A stretch of 64,000 nt of DNA from Flavobacterium panacagri (lineage in GTDB: Bacteria; Bacteroidota; Bacteroidia; Flavobacteriales; Flavobacteriaceae), in assembly GCF_030378165.1 (NCBI RefSeq), contig NZ_CP119766.1, positions 4,092,001-4,156,000 of the forward strand, read 5' to 3'. This document shows positions 8,096-16,719 of this stretch, in pieces. The notes beneath the pieces are model-generated. The model saw nothing but the letters and a program-made list of their open reading frames with translations. It did not search any database and was not told the origin of the DNA. A program made the translations under genes and the position numbers. Each line of letters starts with the position of its first letter. The stretch's first letter is position 1.

Positions 8096-9046
8096 ATGCA
8101 AAACATTCCTAGTGTAGACTTACGTGATTTCCTTTCGGACGACCCGAAACGTAAACAAAAATTTGTAAATGAAATCGGCAGTGCATTTGAAAACATTGGC
8201 TTCGTAGCTTTAAAAGGTCATTTTCTTGATGATCAATTGGTAAACGAACTTTATGGCGAAATTAGAAACTTCTTCGCCTTGCCAATAGAAACTAAGCATA
8301 ATTATGAAATTCCTGGAATTGGCGGTCAAAGAGGTTATGTTTCTTTTGGAAAAGAACATGCTAAAGGACGCAAAGAAGGAGATTTAAAAGAATTCTGGCA
8401 TTTTGGTCAATACGTTGACGCAGATTCTAGATGGGCTTCAGAATATCCTGAAAATGTTGAAGTAACTGAATTACCACGCTTTAACGTTGTAGGTAAAGAG
8501 GCATATCAAAAATTAGAGAAAACTGGAGTTTATGTATTAAGAGCTTTAGCTTTACATTTAGGCCTAGATGAGTTTTATTTTGATGAATATGCAAAAGAAG
8601 GAAACTCTATTTTAAGACCAATTCATTATCCACCAATTACTTCTGAACCAGAAAATGCAATTCGTGCGGCAGCTCACGGTGACATCAATTTGATTACGTT
8701 ATTGATGGGAGCTCAAGGTAAAGGATTACAAGTGCAGAATCATAATGGAGACTGGATTGATGCTATCGCAGAAGATGACGAACTAGTAATTAATGTTGGA
8801 GATATGTTATCTAGACATACCAACAACAAATTAAAATCAACAATTCACCAAGTGGTTAATCCACCAAGAGAATTATGGGGAACTTCACGTTATTCTATTC
8901 CGTTTTTTATGCACCCGGTAAGCGATATGCGTTTGGATTGTTTAGAAAACTGTATTGATGAAGAAAATCCAAAAAAATATGAGGATATTTCTGCTGGCGA
9001 ATTTCTACATGAACGTTTAGTAGAATTAGGTTTAATTAAAAAATAA
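8096..9046 (+). CDS. 2-oxoglutarate/Fe(II) oxygenase, isopenicillin-N-synthase-like
   Basis: 316 residues, cytoplasmic. An N-terminal DIOX_N region (about 5-110, with the GQRGYVSFGKEHAKG block) precedes the double-stranded beta-helix. The iron ligands are visible as His194 and Asp196 (AAHGDINLITLLMG) and His251 (STIHQVV). Arg265 and Ser267 (SRYSIPF) form the expected 2-oxoglutarate carboxylate site. All catalytic residues are present, so an active dioxygenase is likely, but the substrate is unknown; the gene stands alone between a dehydrogenase and a translation factor and the context does not point to antibiotic synthesis. Confidence 0.88.
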   Translation: MQNIPSVDLRDFLSDDPKRKQKFVNEIGSAFENIGFVALKGHFLDDQLVNELYGEIRNFFALPIETKHNYEIPGIGGQRGYVSFGKEHAKGRKEGDLKEFWHFGQYVDADSRWASEYPENVEVTELPRFNVVGKEAYQKLEKTGVYVLRALALHLGLDEFYFDEYAKEGNSILRPIHYPPITSEPENAIRAAAHGDINLITLLMGAQGKGLQVQNHNGDWIDAIAEDDELVINVGDMLSRHTNNKLKSTIHQVVNPPRELWGTSRYSIPFFMHPVSDMRLDCLENCIDEENPKKYEDISAGEFLHERLVELGLIKK

Positions 9047-9070
9047 ACTTAAATAAATTCCATTTTATTA

Positions 9071-9116
9071 AAAATTCCAAATTCCGACTTTCTGTTGGAG
9101 TTTGGAATTTATTTTT
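9071..9116 (+). terminator. Terminator after the oxygenase gene
   Basis: AAATTCCAAA and TTTGGAATTT pair around a short inner stem, followed by ATTTTT. Confidence 0.7.
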
Positions 9117-9161
9117 AAATATCTTTATACTTGGAATTTATTTTTTAGCAATGAATAAAAT

Positions 9162-9494
9162 ATGGACTTAAAAGATCAATTAAAGAACTTGTTTCCTGAT
9201 CACATTGAAATAAATGAACCAGAACAAGCTGAAGAGCAAGAACATGTATTGTATGTTCAGAAAGAACCAATGATCTGTAAATTTGAGAAAAGAAAAGGAA
9301 AAGCAACCACAATTATCGAAGGCTATGAAGGATCTGACGAAGATTTTAAAATTTTAGCCAAAGAAATAAAAACCAAATTGAGCGTTGGAGGAACTTTTAA
9401 AGATGATTCGATTATCATTCAAGGTGATTATCGTGATAAAATAATGGCTATCTTAAAAGAGAAAGGATTTAAAACAAAACGTGTAGGAGGATAA
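9162..9494 (+). CDS. SUI1/eIF1-family translation factor (YciH-like)
   Basis: 110 residues. The C-terminal ~70 residues match the SUI1 fold: KRKGKATTIIEGYEG, then the glycine turn GGTFKDDSIIIQGDYRDK and a final KGFKTKRVGG. Bacterial YciH-type proteins bind the small ribosomal subunit and may favour correct initiation, especially under stress. The first ~35 residues are acidic and likely flexible. It stands alone, with its own spacing on both sides. The family call is firm; the physiological role in Bacteroidota is not. Confidence 0.88.
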   Translation: MDLKDQLKNLFPDHIEINEPEQAEEQEHVLYVQKEPMICKFEKRKGKATTIIEGYEGSDEDFKILAKEIKTKLSVGGTFKDDSIIIQGDYRDKIMAILKEKGFKTKRVGG

Positions 9495-9609
9495 TAATTT
9501 TAGATTTCAGAATTTAGATTCCAGATCAGTATTTGGAATTTAGTTATTTTAATTTTTAGATTAAAAGCTTAGAACCTCAGTATCCCATAACCTTAGCAAC
9601 TTAAAAAAA

Positions 9610-10482
9610 ATGATTCAATCATCAGAATTAATACTAAACCCAGATGGAAGTGTTTACCATTTAAACCTTCGTCCTGAACATATTGCTCACAACATTATTT
9701 TTGTTGGAGACCAAAACAGAGTTGAAAAAATTACGCAATTTTTTGATTCAATAGAATATTCAGCTCAAAAAAGAGAATTTAAAACCCAGACTGGTATTTA
9801 TAAAGGTAAAAGAATTTCTGTGATTTCGACAGGGATTGGCCCAGACAATATTGATATTGTTCTAAACGAATTAGATGCCCTAGTTAATATTGATTTAAAT
9901 ACAAGAGAACCAAAACAAACCTTAACTTCACTAAATATTATCCGTATTGGAACTTCTGGTTCTTTACAGGAAGATATTCCGGTTGACAGTTTTGTAATGT
10001 CAAAATTTGGTTTAGGATTGGATAATATGCTTCGCTCCTACCTAATTGAAGACGTTTCGATTACTGCAATTGAAGATGCATTTGTAAAACACACCAATTG
10101 GGATCCTAAAAAAGGAAAACCTTATGTGACACAATGTTCTGAAGAATTAGAAAAGTTAATAGAATCGGATAAAATTTTTAAAGGAATCACGGCTACTGCA
10201 GGAGGATTTTACGGTCCGCAGGGAAGAGTTTTACGTTTAAATATTCAAGACGAAGAATTAAATAATAAAATGGATAATTTTAGTTTTAATGAAACTAAAA
10301 TCACTAATTTAGAAATGGAAACGGCAGCAATTTACGGACTTTCGGCTCTTTTAGGTCATAATGCCCTATCGCTGAATGCAATTATTGCTAATCGAGCATC
10401 TGGAACTTTTAGTGAAGATCCATATAAGGCTGTTGATGAGTTAATTGCTTATACATTGAATAAATTGGCAGGTAAAAACTAA
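9610..10482 (+). CDS. Nucleoside phosphorylase (uridine/purine phosphorylase family)
   Basis: 290 residues, cytoplasmic, probably part of a hexameric enzyme splitting nucleosides with phosphate for salvage. Family marks are the phosphate-site region VISTGIGPDNIDIVLNEL, the GTSGSL loop (about 118-123) and the ribose-binding EMETAA motif near residue 238. It begins a tight gene string: its TAA overlaps the next ATG (TAATG at 10480-10484), and the following three genes overlap or abut. The link between a phosphorylase and a VOC, DUF4265 and binding-protein set is not explained by known pathways. Substrate (uridine or purine) cannot be fixed by eye. Confidence 0.87.
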   Translation: MIQSSELILNPDGSVYHLNLRPEHIAHNIIFVGDQNRVEKITQFFDSIEYSAQKREFKTQTGIYKGKRISVISTGIGPDNIDIVLNELDALVNIDLNTREPKQTLTSLNIIRIGTSGSLQEDIPVDSFVMSKFGLGLDNMLRSYLIEDVSITAIEDAFVKHTNWDPKKGKPYVTQCSEELEKLIESDKIFKGITATAGGFYGPQGRVLRLNIQDEELNNKMDNFSFNETKITNLEMETAAIYGLSALLGHNALSLNAIIANRASGTFSEDPYKAVDELIAYTLNKLAGKN

Positions 10483-10739
10483 TGCTTGCACATTTTATTG
10501 GAGATCCTATAAGAAAGTTTACGCTGGGAATTGGAGGTTTATTCAGGTGGTGTTTGTTTAGATTTTTAAATGCAGCGATTGAAGATAAATATCCTAAAAA
10601 CTTGGACTATTATTTAGATCAAAGAAATGAAATTGTAGATAAAAACGGTTTTACGACTGCCCAGAAGAATTTTTTGGCAGGAATTTTTCTTTTTATATTT
10701 TTTATATTGCTTATTAATAAGATAGAAGGATGTTTTTAA
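10482..10739 (+). CDS. Small membrane protein, unknown
   Basis: 85 residues. There is one clear transmembrane helix at the C-terminus (FLAGIFLFIFFILLI) preceded by an amphipathic, positively charged N-terminal part (FIGDPIRKFTLGIGGLFRW). Translation is probably coupled to the nucleoside phosphorylase through the TAATG overlap, and its own end overlaps the VOC gene by 10 bp. No family recognised. The tight coupling on both sides is the main argument that it is real. Confidence 0.72.
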   Translation: MLAHFIGDPIRKFTLGIGGLFRWCLFRFLNAAIEDKYPKNLDYYLDQRNEIVDKNGFTTAQKNFLAGIFLFIFFILLINKIEGCF

Positions 10740-11122
10740 GAATTGCACGACATACAAATGATTTAAAGAAAATTGAAGATTTTTATGTAGATATTCTGGG
10801 TTTTGAATTATTGGGCGGTTTTGAGAAACACAATAATTATGACGGAATTTTTATTGGAAAAGCAGGTCTAGACTGGCATTTTGAATTTACACAGTCCAAT
10901 GTTAAAGCTAATCATTCTTTTGATGAAGATGATATTACAGTACTTTATCCAAAGACGATTTTAACTTATAAGGAACTAATAAATAAACTTACACACCACA
11001 ATATTCCAACCATAGAACCGATTAATCCATTCTGGAAGGAAAACGGAAAAATGATTCAGGATCCAGACGGCTATAGAATTGTAATATCATCATTAAAAGC
11101 CATAATAAACGAAATTGAATAA
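10730..11122 (+). CDS. VOC-family (glyoxalase/dioxygenase superfamily) protein
   Basis: 130 residues, the length of a single VOC domain built from two beta-alpha-beta-beta-beta modules. MFLRIARHTNDLKKIEDFYVDILGFELLG is the classic first module (quoted here only in part: HTNDLKKIEDFYVDILGF) and IQDPDGYRIVISS is the typical last strand. Metal ligands are plausible (the N-terminal His and a late Glu/Arg position) but not certain, so the chemistry is unknown. The ATG overlaps the preceding gene and its stop overlaps the next start, so it belongs to the phosphorylase operon. Confidence 0.82.
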   Translation: MFLRIARHTNDLKKIEDFYVDILGFELLGGFEKHNNYDGIFIGKAGLDWHFEFTQSNVKANHSFDEDDITVLYPKTILTYKELINKLTHHNIPTIEPINPFWKENGKMIQDPDGYRIVISSLKAIINEIE

Positions 11123-11595
11123 TGTCTGAAACTCATAAAAAAATACTATTTAAATATTACAGCGATTATCTGGACGAAGTAGTTTCTGAAACCATGTGGG
11201 CAGAAATTTTAGATTTAGAAAAAGGACTTTTTAAATTGGATAATATTCCATTTTTTGGCCCTTTAATTGCTACAGACGATATTTTTTATGCAGAATACGA
11301 TGAAACAGAAGCGCGTTTCATGCATAGGAAAACGATACAAAACTCAGGAAACTCGATTGTTCAGATTGCTATTTTAGAAAAAGGATTTGACGCAGCAATC
11401 ATTCGCGAAAAATTAAAGGCAATAAATTGTTTATCAGAGGAACTAAACGAAACATTTTTTGCTGTAGAAATTGTAAAAGATGTAGATTATGCTTTGGTAA
11501 GAAGTCTGTTGAACGAATATGAGTCGCAGGAAATTATCGAATATGCAGAACCTTGTCTTTCAGAAAAACATCGTACAGATTTACTGAAAAACTAA
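11122..11595 (+). CDS. DUF4265 domain protein
   Basis: 157 residues, cytoplasmic. The stretch ETMWAEILDLEKGLFKLDNI followed by PFFGPLIATDDIFYAEYDE is the DUF4265 signature. The protein looks like an alpha/beta domain of unknown function. The start overlaps the stop of the VOC gene (AATGT at 11121-11124), so it is translationally coupled to it. I cannot assign an activity. Confidence 0.8.
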   Translation: MSETHKKILFKYYSDYLDEVVSETMWAEILDLEKGLFKLDNIPFFGPLIATDDIFYAEYDETEARFMHRKTIQNSGNSIVQIAILEKGFDAAIIREKLKAINCLSEELNETFFAVEIVKDVDYALVRSLLNEYESQEIIEYAEPCLSEKHRTDLLKN

Positions 11596-11652
11596 ACAAC
11601 CTTAATACGCATACGCATACCAAACAGGCAACTTAACTTAAACTTAGAATAA

Positions 11653-12504
11653 ATGAAAACTGTCAAAATTGCGGGTGTTCCGGAACACTTCAATTTGCCA
11701 TGGCATCTGTGTATTGAAAATGGCGAATTTGAAGCAGAGAACATCGACTTACAATGGAGGAATGTTCCCGAAGGCACTGGGAAAATGTGTCAAATGCTGC
11801 GAGATGGCGAAACAGATTTAGCGGTTATTTTAACCGAAGGAATCTTAAAGGATATTGCAGCAGGAAATCCCAGTAAAATTGTCCAGATTTATGTGCAATC
11901 ACCTTTAATTTGGGGAATTCACGTTGCGGCAAAATCTGATTTTCAAACTCTCAAAGATTTGAAAAACAAAAAAGCTGCTATTTCAAGAGTAGGATCTGGA
12001 TCTCAGTTGATGGCTTATGTTAACGCAAGTGAACAAGGCTGGCAGCCTGATGATTTGGAATTTGAAATCGTAAATACTATTGACGGAGCTGTAGATGCTT
12101 TAAACAACCAGAAAGCGGATTATTTTATGTGGGAGCGTTTTATGACAAAACCTCTTGTAGATCAAGGTATATTTAGACGTATTGACGACTGCCCTACTCC
12201 TTGGCCATCTTTTATTATTGCAGTCCGCGACGAATTCTTAAAAAAGAATCCTAAAGTGGTAGAGAAAATTTTAGATATCATCAACAAAACAACAGTTGAT
12301 TTTAAAGAAATTCCAGAAATAGACAAGAAATTATCGAAGCTTTTCAATCAGAAAGCATCAGATATAAAAGAATGGCTGAAATTAACACAATGGTCACAGA
12401 AAAATTTAACAGAAAAGTCTTTTAATAAAATTCAAAATCAATTATTTGATCTGGGAATTATTGATAAAAAAAGTATTTTTGTAGAAACCGTAAAAGCACT
12501 GTAA
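11653..12504 (+). CDS. Type 2 periplasmic-binding-fold protein without signal peptide
   Basis: 283 residues. It resembles SsuA/NMT1-type ligand-binding proteins: GVPEHFNLPWHLCIENGEFE, then DLAVILTEGILKDIAAG, then LKDLKNKKAAISRVGSGS. The protein begins directly with a beta-strand (MKTVKIAGVPEHF) and has no visible export signal, and no ABC permease or ATPase gene is nearby. It may therefore be a cytoplasmic ligand-binding or enzymatic derivative of this fold rather than a transporter component. It follows the DUF4265 gene by 57 bp and probably continues the operon. Confidence 0.78.
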   Translation: MKTVKIAGVPEHFNLPWHLCIENGEFEAENIDLQWRNVPEGTGKMCQMLRDGETDLAVILTEGILKDIAAGNPSKIVQIYVQSPLIWGIHVAAKSDFQTLKDLKNKKAAISRVGSGSQLMAYVNASEQGWQPDDLEFEIVNTIDGAVDALNNQKADYFMWERFMTKPLVDQGIFRRIDDCPTPWPSFIIAVRDEFLKKNPKVVEKILDIINKTTVDFKEIPEIDKKLSKLFNQKASDIKEWLKLTQWSQKNLTEKSFNKIQNQLFDLGIIDKKSIFVETVKAL

Positions 12505-12523
12505 TATTGCTTTTTTGATTCGT

Positions 12524-13456
12524 ATGATAAAATTCCCTAAAATCGACTTTCCGAGATTAAAATCTAAACTACAGGTGAAATCACCGTGGGACAGGATTAT
12601 TATTTCGATTTTAAGTTTTTTGATTACAATACCGATTTTCATCATACTGCATCAAAATTTAATAGATTTGGAATGGGCATTCAATCTAGATCGTGTATTT
12701 ATCTTTATTTTTGTTTTTGCCGCAATATTTTTCCTTCTGATGTATCTCAGAACGATTATTATTTTGTGCATTGCTGTTTATTTACTGGTATTATTTTACG
12801 GAAGCGTAATTGGTAATTATGGTTTCAGTGAAATTTCAGAAGATTATAATTCGATGATTTATACCATGTCTGACAATCCTTATCCACAGGATATTATTGT
12901 GGCTAAACTGCTTCCATTTCCCAATAAATCAAAAATTATCAATGCGATAGAATATCAGAATCCTAGAGTGCGGAATTTTGCTATTATGGCAACAAGCAAA
13001 CATTTTAAAGGAATTAGGGGGTATTCAGATTATAGAACTATTATTCAGTGTTTTGCTGTTTTTAAAGAAATAAATGGCAGATGGAATTACGTCAACGACC
13101 CAAAAGATGGTGATTATATCGCAACCGCCAGCGAATCCTTAGATTATTTCTCTGGCGATTGCGACGATCACTCGATCTTAATGGCGGCGGCGATTCGGTC
13201 CATTGGAGGAACTCCAAGACTTATTCATACGAAAGGACATATTTATCCAGAAATTTTAATTGGTTCAATGATTGACTTGGAAAAAGTCAATTATTTGATC
13301 AAAAATGTTCTTTTTGTTAAAGAAAGCTATGGTAAAAAACTACATTATCATATTGATGAACGTGGACAAGTTTGGATGAATCTCGACTATACGGCTACTT
13401 ATCCTGGCGGTCCTTTTATGTATGAGGAAATATTAGGAGCTTTGACACTAAATTAA
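12524..13456 (+). CDS. Membrane-anchored transglutaminase-like protein
   Basis: 310 residues when started at the ATG at 12524; a TTG nine bases upstream is in frame but unlikely. Three hydrophobic segments occupy roughly residues 25-100 (IIISILSFLITIPIFIIL, VFIFIFVFAAIFFLLMYL, IIILCIAVYLLVLF). The C-terminal domain has a transglutaminase/protease-like triad: Cys about 213 in FSGDCDDHSIL, His in TKGHIYPEI and Asp in MNLDYTA. Members of this superfamily act as peptidases or amide-forming enzymes in the envelope. It lies 20 bp after the binding-protein gene. Confidence 0.82.
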   Translation: MIKFPKIDFPRLKSKLQVKSPWDRIIISILSFLITIPIFIILHQNLIDLEWAFNLDRVFIFIFVFAAIFFLLMYLRTIIILCIAVYLLVLFYGSVIGNYGFSEISEDYNSMIYTMSDNPYPQDIIVAKLLPFPNKSKIINAIEYQNPRVRNFAIMATSKHFKGIRGYSDYRTIIQCFAVFKEINGRWNYVNDPKDGDYIATASESLDYFSGDCDDHSILMAAAIRSIGGTPRLIHTKGHIYPEILIGSMIDLEKVNYLIKNVLFVKESYGKKLHYHIDERGQVWMNLDYTATYPGGPFMYEEILGALTLN

Positions 13457-13574
13457 AATTTGTTTTTTTGTGATTTTACTAACAAAAAAAAACTTTATAA
13501 ATATTTGACTTCTAATAATTTAATGTCATTTTTTTTTGTAACTTTTTCCTGTTTAACTTCTTAATCACATAATC

Positions 13575-13943
13575 ATGAAAAACTCTAAATTATTTACCCT
13601 CGTAATTGCAGTTGTTGTTTTATTAATGGTTTCATGTCATACTAAAAGAAATAGGTTGGTGAATTCATGGAAAGTTACTGCAGTCGAAGCAAAAATACCA
13701 ATGTCTGATTCTACTAAAAATGCCATTTTAACAAATGGAACATTAACATTTACAGAAGATGGACATGTTACAGGGTATTTTCTTCGCGAAATAAATGATG
13801 GAACTTTTGCTTTAACCAAAAAAGGAACAAGTCTTGTTATCAAAGATGAAGTTGGCACACCTTATCCTTGTGTAAGCACAATTACAGAGGATCAATTAAT
13901 TTTAGATGCAAAAGAAGCTAAAATAACACTTAGCAAAATTTAA
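13575..13943 (+). CDS. Lipocalin-like lipoprotein
   Basis: 122 residues. Lipoprotein signal ending VLLMVSC (Cys about 21). The body follows the small lipocalin-like plan of Bacteroidota: WKVTAVEA, then a strand-rich middle (TLTFTEDGHVTGYF, GTFALTKKGTSLVI) and a final ITEDQLILDAKEAKITLSK. Such proteins form an eight-stranded cup that may bind a hydrophobic ligand at the outer membrane. Single gene, with a strong terminator after it. Confidence 0.75.
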   Translation: MKNSKLFTLVIAVVVLLMVSCHTKRNRLVNSWKVTAVEAKIPMSDSTKNAILTNGTLTFTEDGHVTGYFLREINDGTFALTKKGTSLVIKDEVGTPYPCVSTITEDQLILDAKEAKITLSKI

Positions 13944-13965
13944 AAAAAAAATATTTATTCTATAC

Positions 13966-14002
13966 AAAAAACCATTCTTTAAACTGCTAAGAATGGTTTT
14001 TT
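13966..14002 (+). terminator. Terminator after the lipocalin-like gene
   Basis: AAAAACCATTCTT and AAGAATGGTTTTTT form a 13-bp stem with a 9-base loop and T run. The T run overlaps the -33 element of the next promoter. Confidence 0.85.
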
Positions 14003-14030
14003 GATTTTTAAGCGTAAAATAATATCTTTG
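13999..14030 (+). promoter_or_regulatory. Promoter of the ABC-F gene
   Basis: A TTTTG -33 element (ending 14003) and TATCTTTG -7 element (14023-14030) are separated by 19 bp, a full match to the Bacteroidota primary-sigma consensus. Transcription should start near 14034, leaving a leader of about 105 bases. Confidence 0.75.
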
Positions 14031-14091
14031 CAATACTTCAAATAGATATTTAGAATATGTGAAAAATAATTTCTTTCGGAAAATTTAGTGA

Positions 14092-14111
14092 GTAACGCAA
14101 GATTGCGGTAC
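14092..14111 (+). promoter_or_regulatory. Hairpin in the ABC-F leader
   Basis: GTAACGCAAGATTGCGGTAC is an inverted repeat (CGCAA-GA-TTGCG core, outer GTA/TAC) inside the 5' leader, 30 bp before the start codon. It might act in attenuation, as known for leaders of some antibiotic-resistance ABC-F genes, but no clear leader peptide is visible and it lacks a T run. Confidence 0.35.
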
Positions 14112-14141
14112 TTGATTATTTATCTATAAAAGAAAGGAATT

Positions 14142-15728
14142 ATGCTTATTCTTCAAAATATCTCATACCAGCATGAGAATAAAAACATGCTGTTTCAAAA
14201 CATTAGTTTTACTCTAAATAAGAATGATAAAACGGCTTTGGTTGGAAACAACGGCGTTGGAAAATCTACATTATTAAAAATTATTACGGGACAACTAAAA
14301 CCGATTTCGGGTCAGATTATTCAAAATTCAATTCCTTATTCAGTACCGCAATTATTCGGTCAGTTTAACGATTTGTCTATCTCCGAAGCCTTATCAATAA
14401 AGGATAAAATAAAATCACTTAAAGAAATACTTGAAGGTGTTGTAACAGAAGAAAATCTTCAATTATTAAACGATGACTGGACTATCGAAGAACGTTGTGC
14501 AGAAGCGTTATCCTATTGGAAACTGCAGGATTTAGATTTAGAACAAAAAATGGGAACATTAAGTGGCGGACAGAAAACGAAGGTGTTTTTGGCCGGAATT
14601 ATGATTCATCAACCCGATTTGGTTTTGTTAGATGAACCCAGCAATCATTTGGATTTTGAAGGTAGAAAATTATTATACGATTTTATAAAATCTACATCCT
14701 GTTCGCTGTTAATTGTGAGCCATGACAGAAAACTGTTGAATCATTTGAATAAAACATTTGAAATGAGTAAAAACGGAATTGCTGTTTATGGCGGGAATTA
14801 TGATTTTTACAGCGATCAAAAGAAAATTGAAAATAATGCTTTGGAGCAAGACGTTCAAAGTAAAGAAAAGGCACTTAAAAAAGCGAAAGAGAAAGAACGA
14901 GAAACGATTGAGCGTCAGAATAAATTAGATTCAAGAGGAAAAAAGAAACAGGAAAAGTCAGGAGTTGCTAGAATAATGATGAATACACTCCGAAATAATG
15001 CTGAAAACAGCAGTTCCAAACTGAAAGATGTCCATGCAGAAAAAATCAGTGGCATTTCAGAAGATTTAAGACAGCTCCGTTCGTCACTTCCTGCAATAGA
15101 TCAGATGAAATTTGGATTTTCTAATGTTTCATTTCATAAAGGGAAAATGATTTTTAAGGCTGAAGAATTAAATTACAGCTATAATAATCAATCACTTTGG
15201 AAAGACAATCTAAATTTTGAAATTCTTTCGGGTGATCGTTTTAGTATTAAAGGTTTAAATGGTTCAGGAAAAACGACTTTAATTAAAATTATTCTCGGAG
15301 CATTAAAGCCTAATAGTGGAAATATCACTTCGTTGGCTAAAAAAACAATTTATATTGATCAGGATTATTCTCTACTGCATAATGATTTAAATATTTATGA
15401 ACAGGCACAGCAGTTTAACGATTGTGGTTTAGAAGAACATGATATTAAAATGAGACTAAATCGCTTTTTATTCTCTCAAACCAATTGGGATAAATCTTGC
15501 CGCGCATTAAGTGGCGGTGAAAGAATGCGTCTTATGCTATGTTGTTTAACAATTAGTAATGAAGCTCCTGAAGTTATTATTTTGGACGAACCTACAAATA
15601 ATTTGGATATTCAAAATATAGAAATTCTTACGGCGGCGCTCAATGAATATCAAGGAACGTTGATTGTGATATCACATGATGAATCTTTTTTAGAACAAAT
15701 CAATATCAAAGAAAATATTATTCTTTAA
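14142..15728 (+). CDS. ABC-F family ATPase
   Basis: 528 residues with two ATP-binding cassettes and no membrane domain. Cassette 1: Walker A GNNGVGKST (about 37-45), signature LSGGQKTK, Walker B LVLLDEPSNHLD. The linker (about 235-310) is highly charged and basic (KEKALKKAKEKERETIERQ). Cassette 2: GLNGSGKTT, ALSGGERMR, VIILDEPTNNLD. ABC-F proteins act on the ribosome, either as housekeeping translation factors (Uup/EttA type) or as antibiotic-resistance factors. The short linker and divergent cassettes resemble the Lsa/Msr-like accessory group, but the subclass cannot be settled by eye. Confidence 0.88.
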   Translation: MLILQNISYQHENKNMLFQNISFTLNKNDKTALVGNNGVGKSTLLKIITGQLKPISGQIIQNSIPYSVPQLFGQFNDLSISEALSIKDKIKSLKEILEGVVTEENLQLLNDDWTIEERCAEALSYWKLQDLDLEQKMGTLSGGQKTKVFLAGIMIHQPDLVLLDEPSNHLDFEGRKLLYDFIKSTSCSLLIVSHDRKLLNHLNKTFEMSKNGIAVYGGNYDFYSDQKKIENNALEQDVQSKEKALKKAKEKERETIERQNKLDSRGKKKQEKSGVARIMMNTLRNNAENSSSKLKDVHAEKISGISEDLRQLRSSLPAIDQMKFGFSNVSFHKGKMIFKAEELNYSYNNQSLWKDNLNFEILSGDRFSIKGLNGSGKTTLIKIILGALKPNSGNITSLAKKTIYIDQDYSLLHNDLNIYEQAQQFNDCGLEEHDIKMRLNRFLFSQTNWDKSCRALSGGERMRLMLCCLTISNEAPEVIILDEPTNNLDIQNIEILTAALNEYQGTLIVISHDESFLEQINIKENIIL

Positions 15729-15763
15729 AAAAAAAGCGCCAGAATTATTCTGGCGCTAATCTT
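15729..15763. terminator. Strong bidirectional terminator overlapping a coding end
   Basis: AGCGCCAGAAT and ATTCTGGCGCT make an 11-bp GC-rich stem after an A run. It ends the ABC-F transcript and, on the other strand, encodes the last residues (LAPE) and stop of the alpha/beta hydrolase. Confidence 0.85.
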
Positions 15764-16719
15764 TTGATTTCGTTGCAAATCAAGTTAGGTTCTTGAAGTG
15801 TTACATAATGTCCGCTTTTCTGGGCAAAGATTTGTTTGCTGTTAGAGGAAAGATGGAGAAGATCTTTCTGTAAGCTATTATGAATAGATAAATATTCTTT
15901 TTCCAGTTTTTTATCTTTGGCTCCTTCTACTCCATTTGGGTATTTTGCTGTAATTATAGTTAATGGAATAGAACCAAAATCAGCTATTTCTGAAGCTTCT
16001 TTCATTAGCTTTTTGTCATTTTCCAGCTCCGTCATCATTCCGTCAAAAATGCGGTAGAAATAGATTTTAACGTTTTTATTGAACCAATGTTCTTTTGGGA
16101 CTGCAGTTGTAAAAGGAACGTTACTGTATAAAATTCTAATAACTCCAATTTCGTTTAAGAAACTTAGAAATGATCTTGGAGGTGGCTGAACAGAATTTTT
16201 AAGGGCTGTAGATGATTTTTCTAACTGCTTTGGATGCGAAACATCAATAAATACAATTCCAGCCAAATCTTTAGCATTTTCTTTAATAAACAACCTTGGT
16301 GTAATGCCTCCAAAAGAATGTCCAACTAAAATATAAGGTTTTGGACAGTTCGTTTGTTCTAAAAGCGATTTAAGATCATCGGTATATCTTTTTAATGAAA
16401 TTTCTTCTGATGGATCGCTCCACATAATTCCTGCTTTATCGTAAGCGATTGTGGTATAATTTTTAGAGAGTTTCTTCTGAATTTCTTGCCAATGCAGATA
16501 ATCTCCTCCTAAACCAGATTCAAAAATGATTGTGCAATTTCCCTGGCCTTCTTTTTTATAGTGCATTTTTCTTCCATCAATTGTTACAAATTCAGAATCA
16601 TCGGGATGGTGGCTATCGAAATAAATACGGGAAATGTGTTCAAATATGAAACCAATTGCAAGCAGAGTAACTATTGCAAACACAGTTATTTTCAAGACTT
16701 TTAATATCATTTTTATCAT
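15745..16719 (-). CDS. Alpha/beta hydrolase with N-terminal membrane anchor
   Basis: 324 residues. One N-terminal hydrophobic helix (VFAIVTLLAIGFIF) suggests a membrane-anchored or exported enzyme. The alpha/beta hydrolase core shows the oxyanion region FESGLGGDYLHW, the nucleophile elbow VGHSFGG (Ser about 134) and the catalytic His in QKSGHYVTLQEP near the C-terminus; an acid is likely in the ITAKYPNG region. The substrate is unknown. The last four codons lie within the terminator hairpin shared with the convergent ABC-F gene. Confidence 0.83.
   Translation of the reverse strand: MIKMILKVLKITVFAIVTLLAIGFIFEHISRIYFDSHHPDDSEFVTIDGRKMHYKKEGQGNCTIIFESGLGGDYLHWQEIQKKLSKNYTTIAYDKAGIMWSDPSEEISLKRYTDDLKSLLEQTNCPKPYILVGHSFGGITPRLFIKENAKDLAGIVFIDVSHPKQLEKSSTALKNSVQPPPRSFLSFLNEIGVIRILYSNVPFTTAVPKEHWFNKNVKIYFYRIFDGMMTELENDKKLMKEASEIADFGSIPLTIITAKYPNGVEGAKDKKLEKEYLSIHNSLQKDLLHLSSNSKQIFAQKSGHYVTLQEPNLICNEIKRLAPE

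Noticed and set aside
11653..12504. Part of an ABC transporter system
   Set aside because: No signal peptide, permease or ATPase gene nearby.
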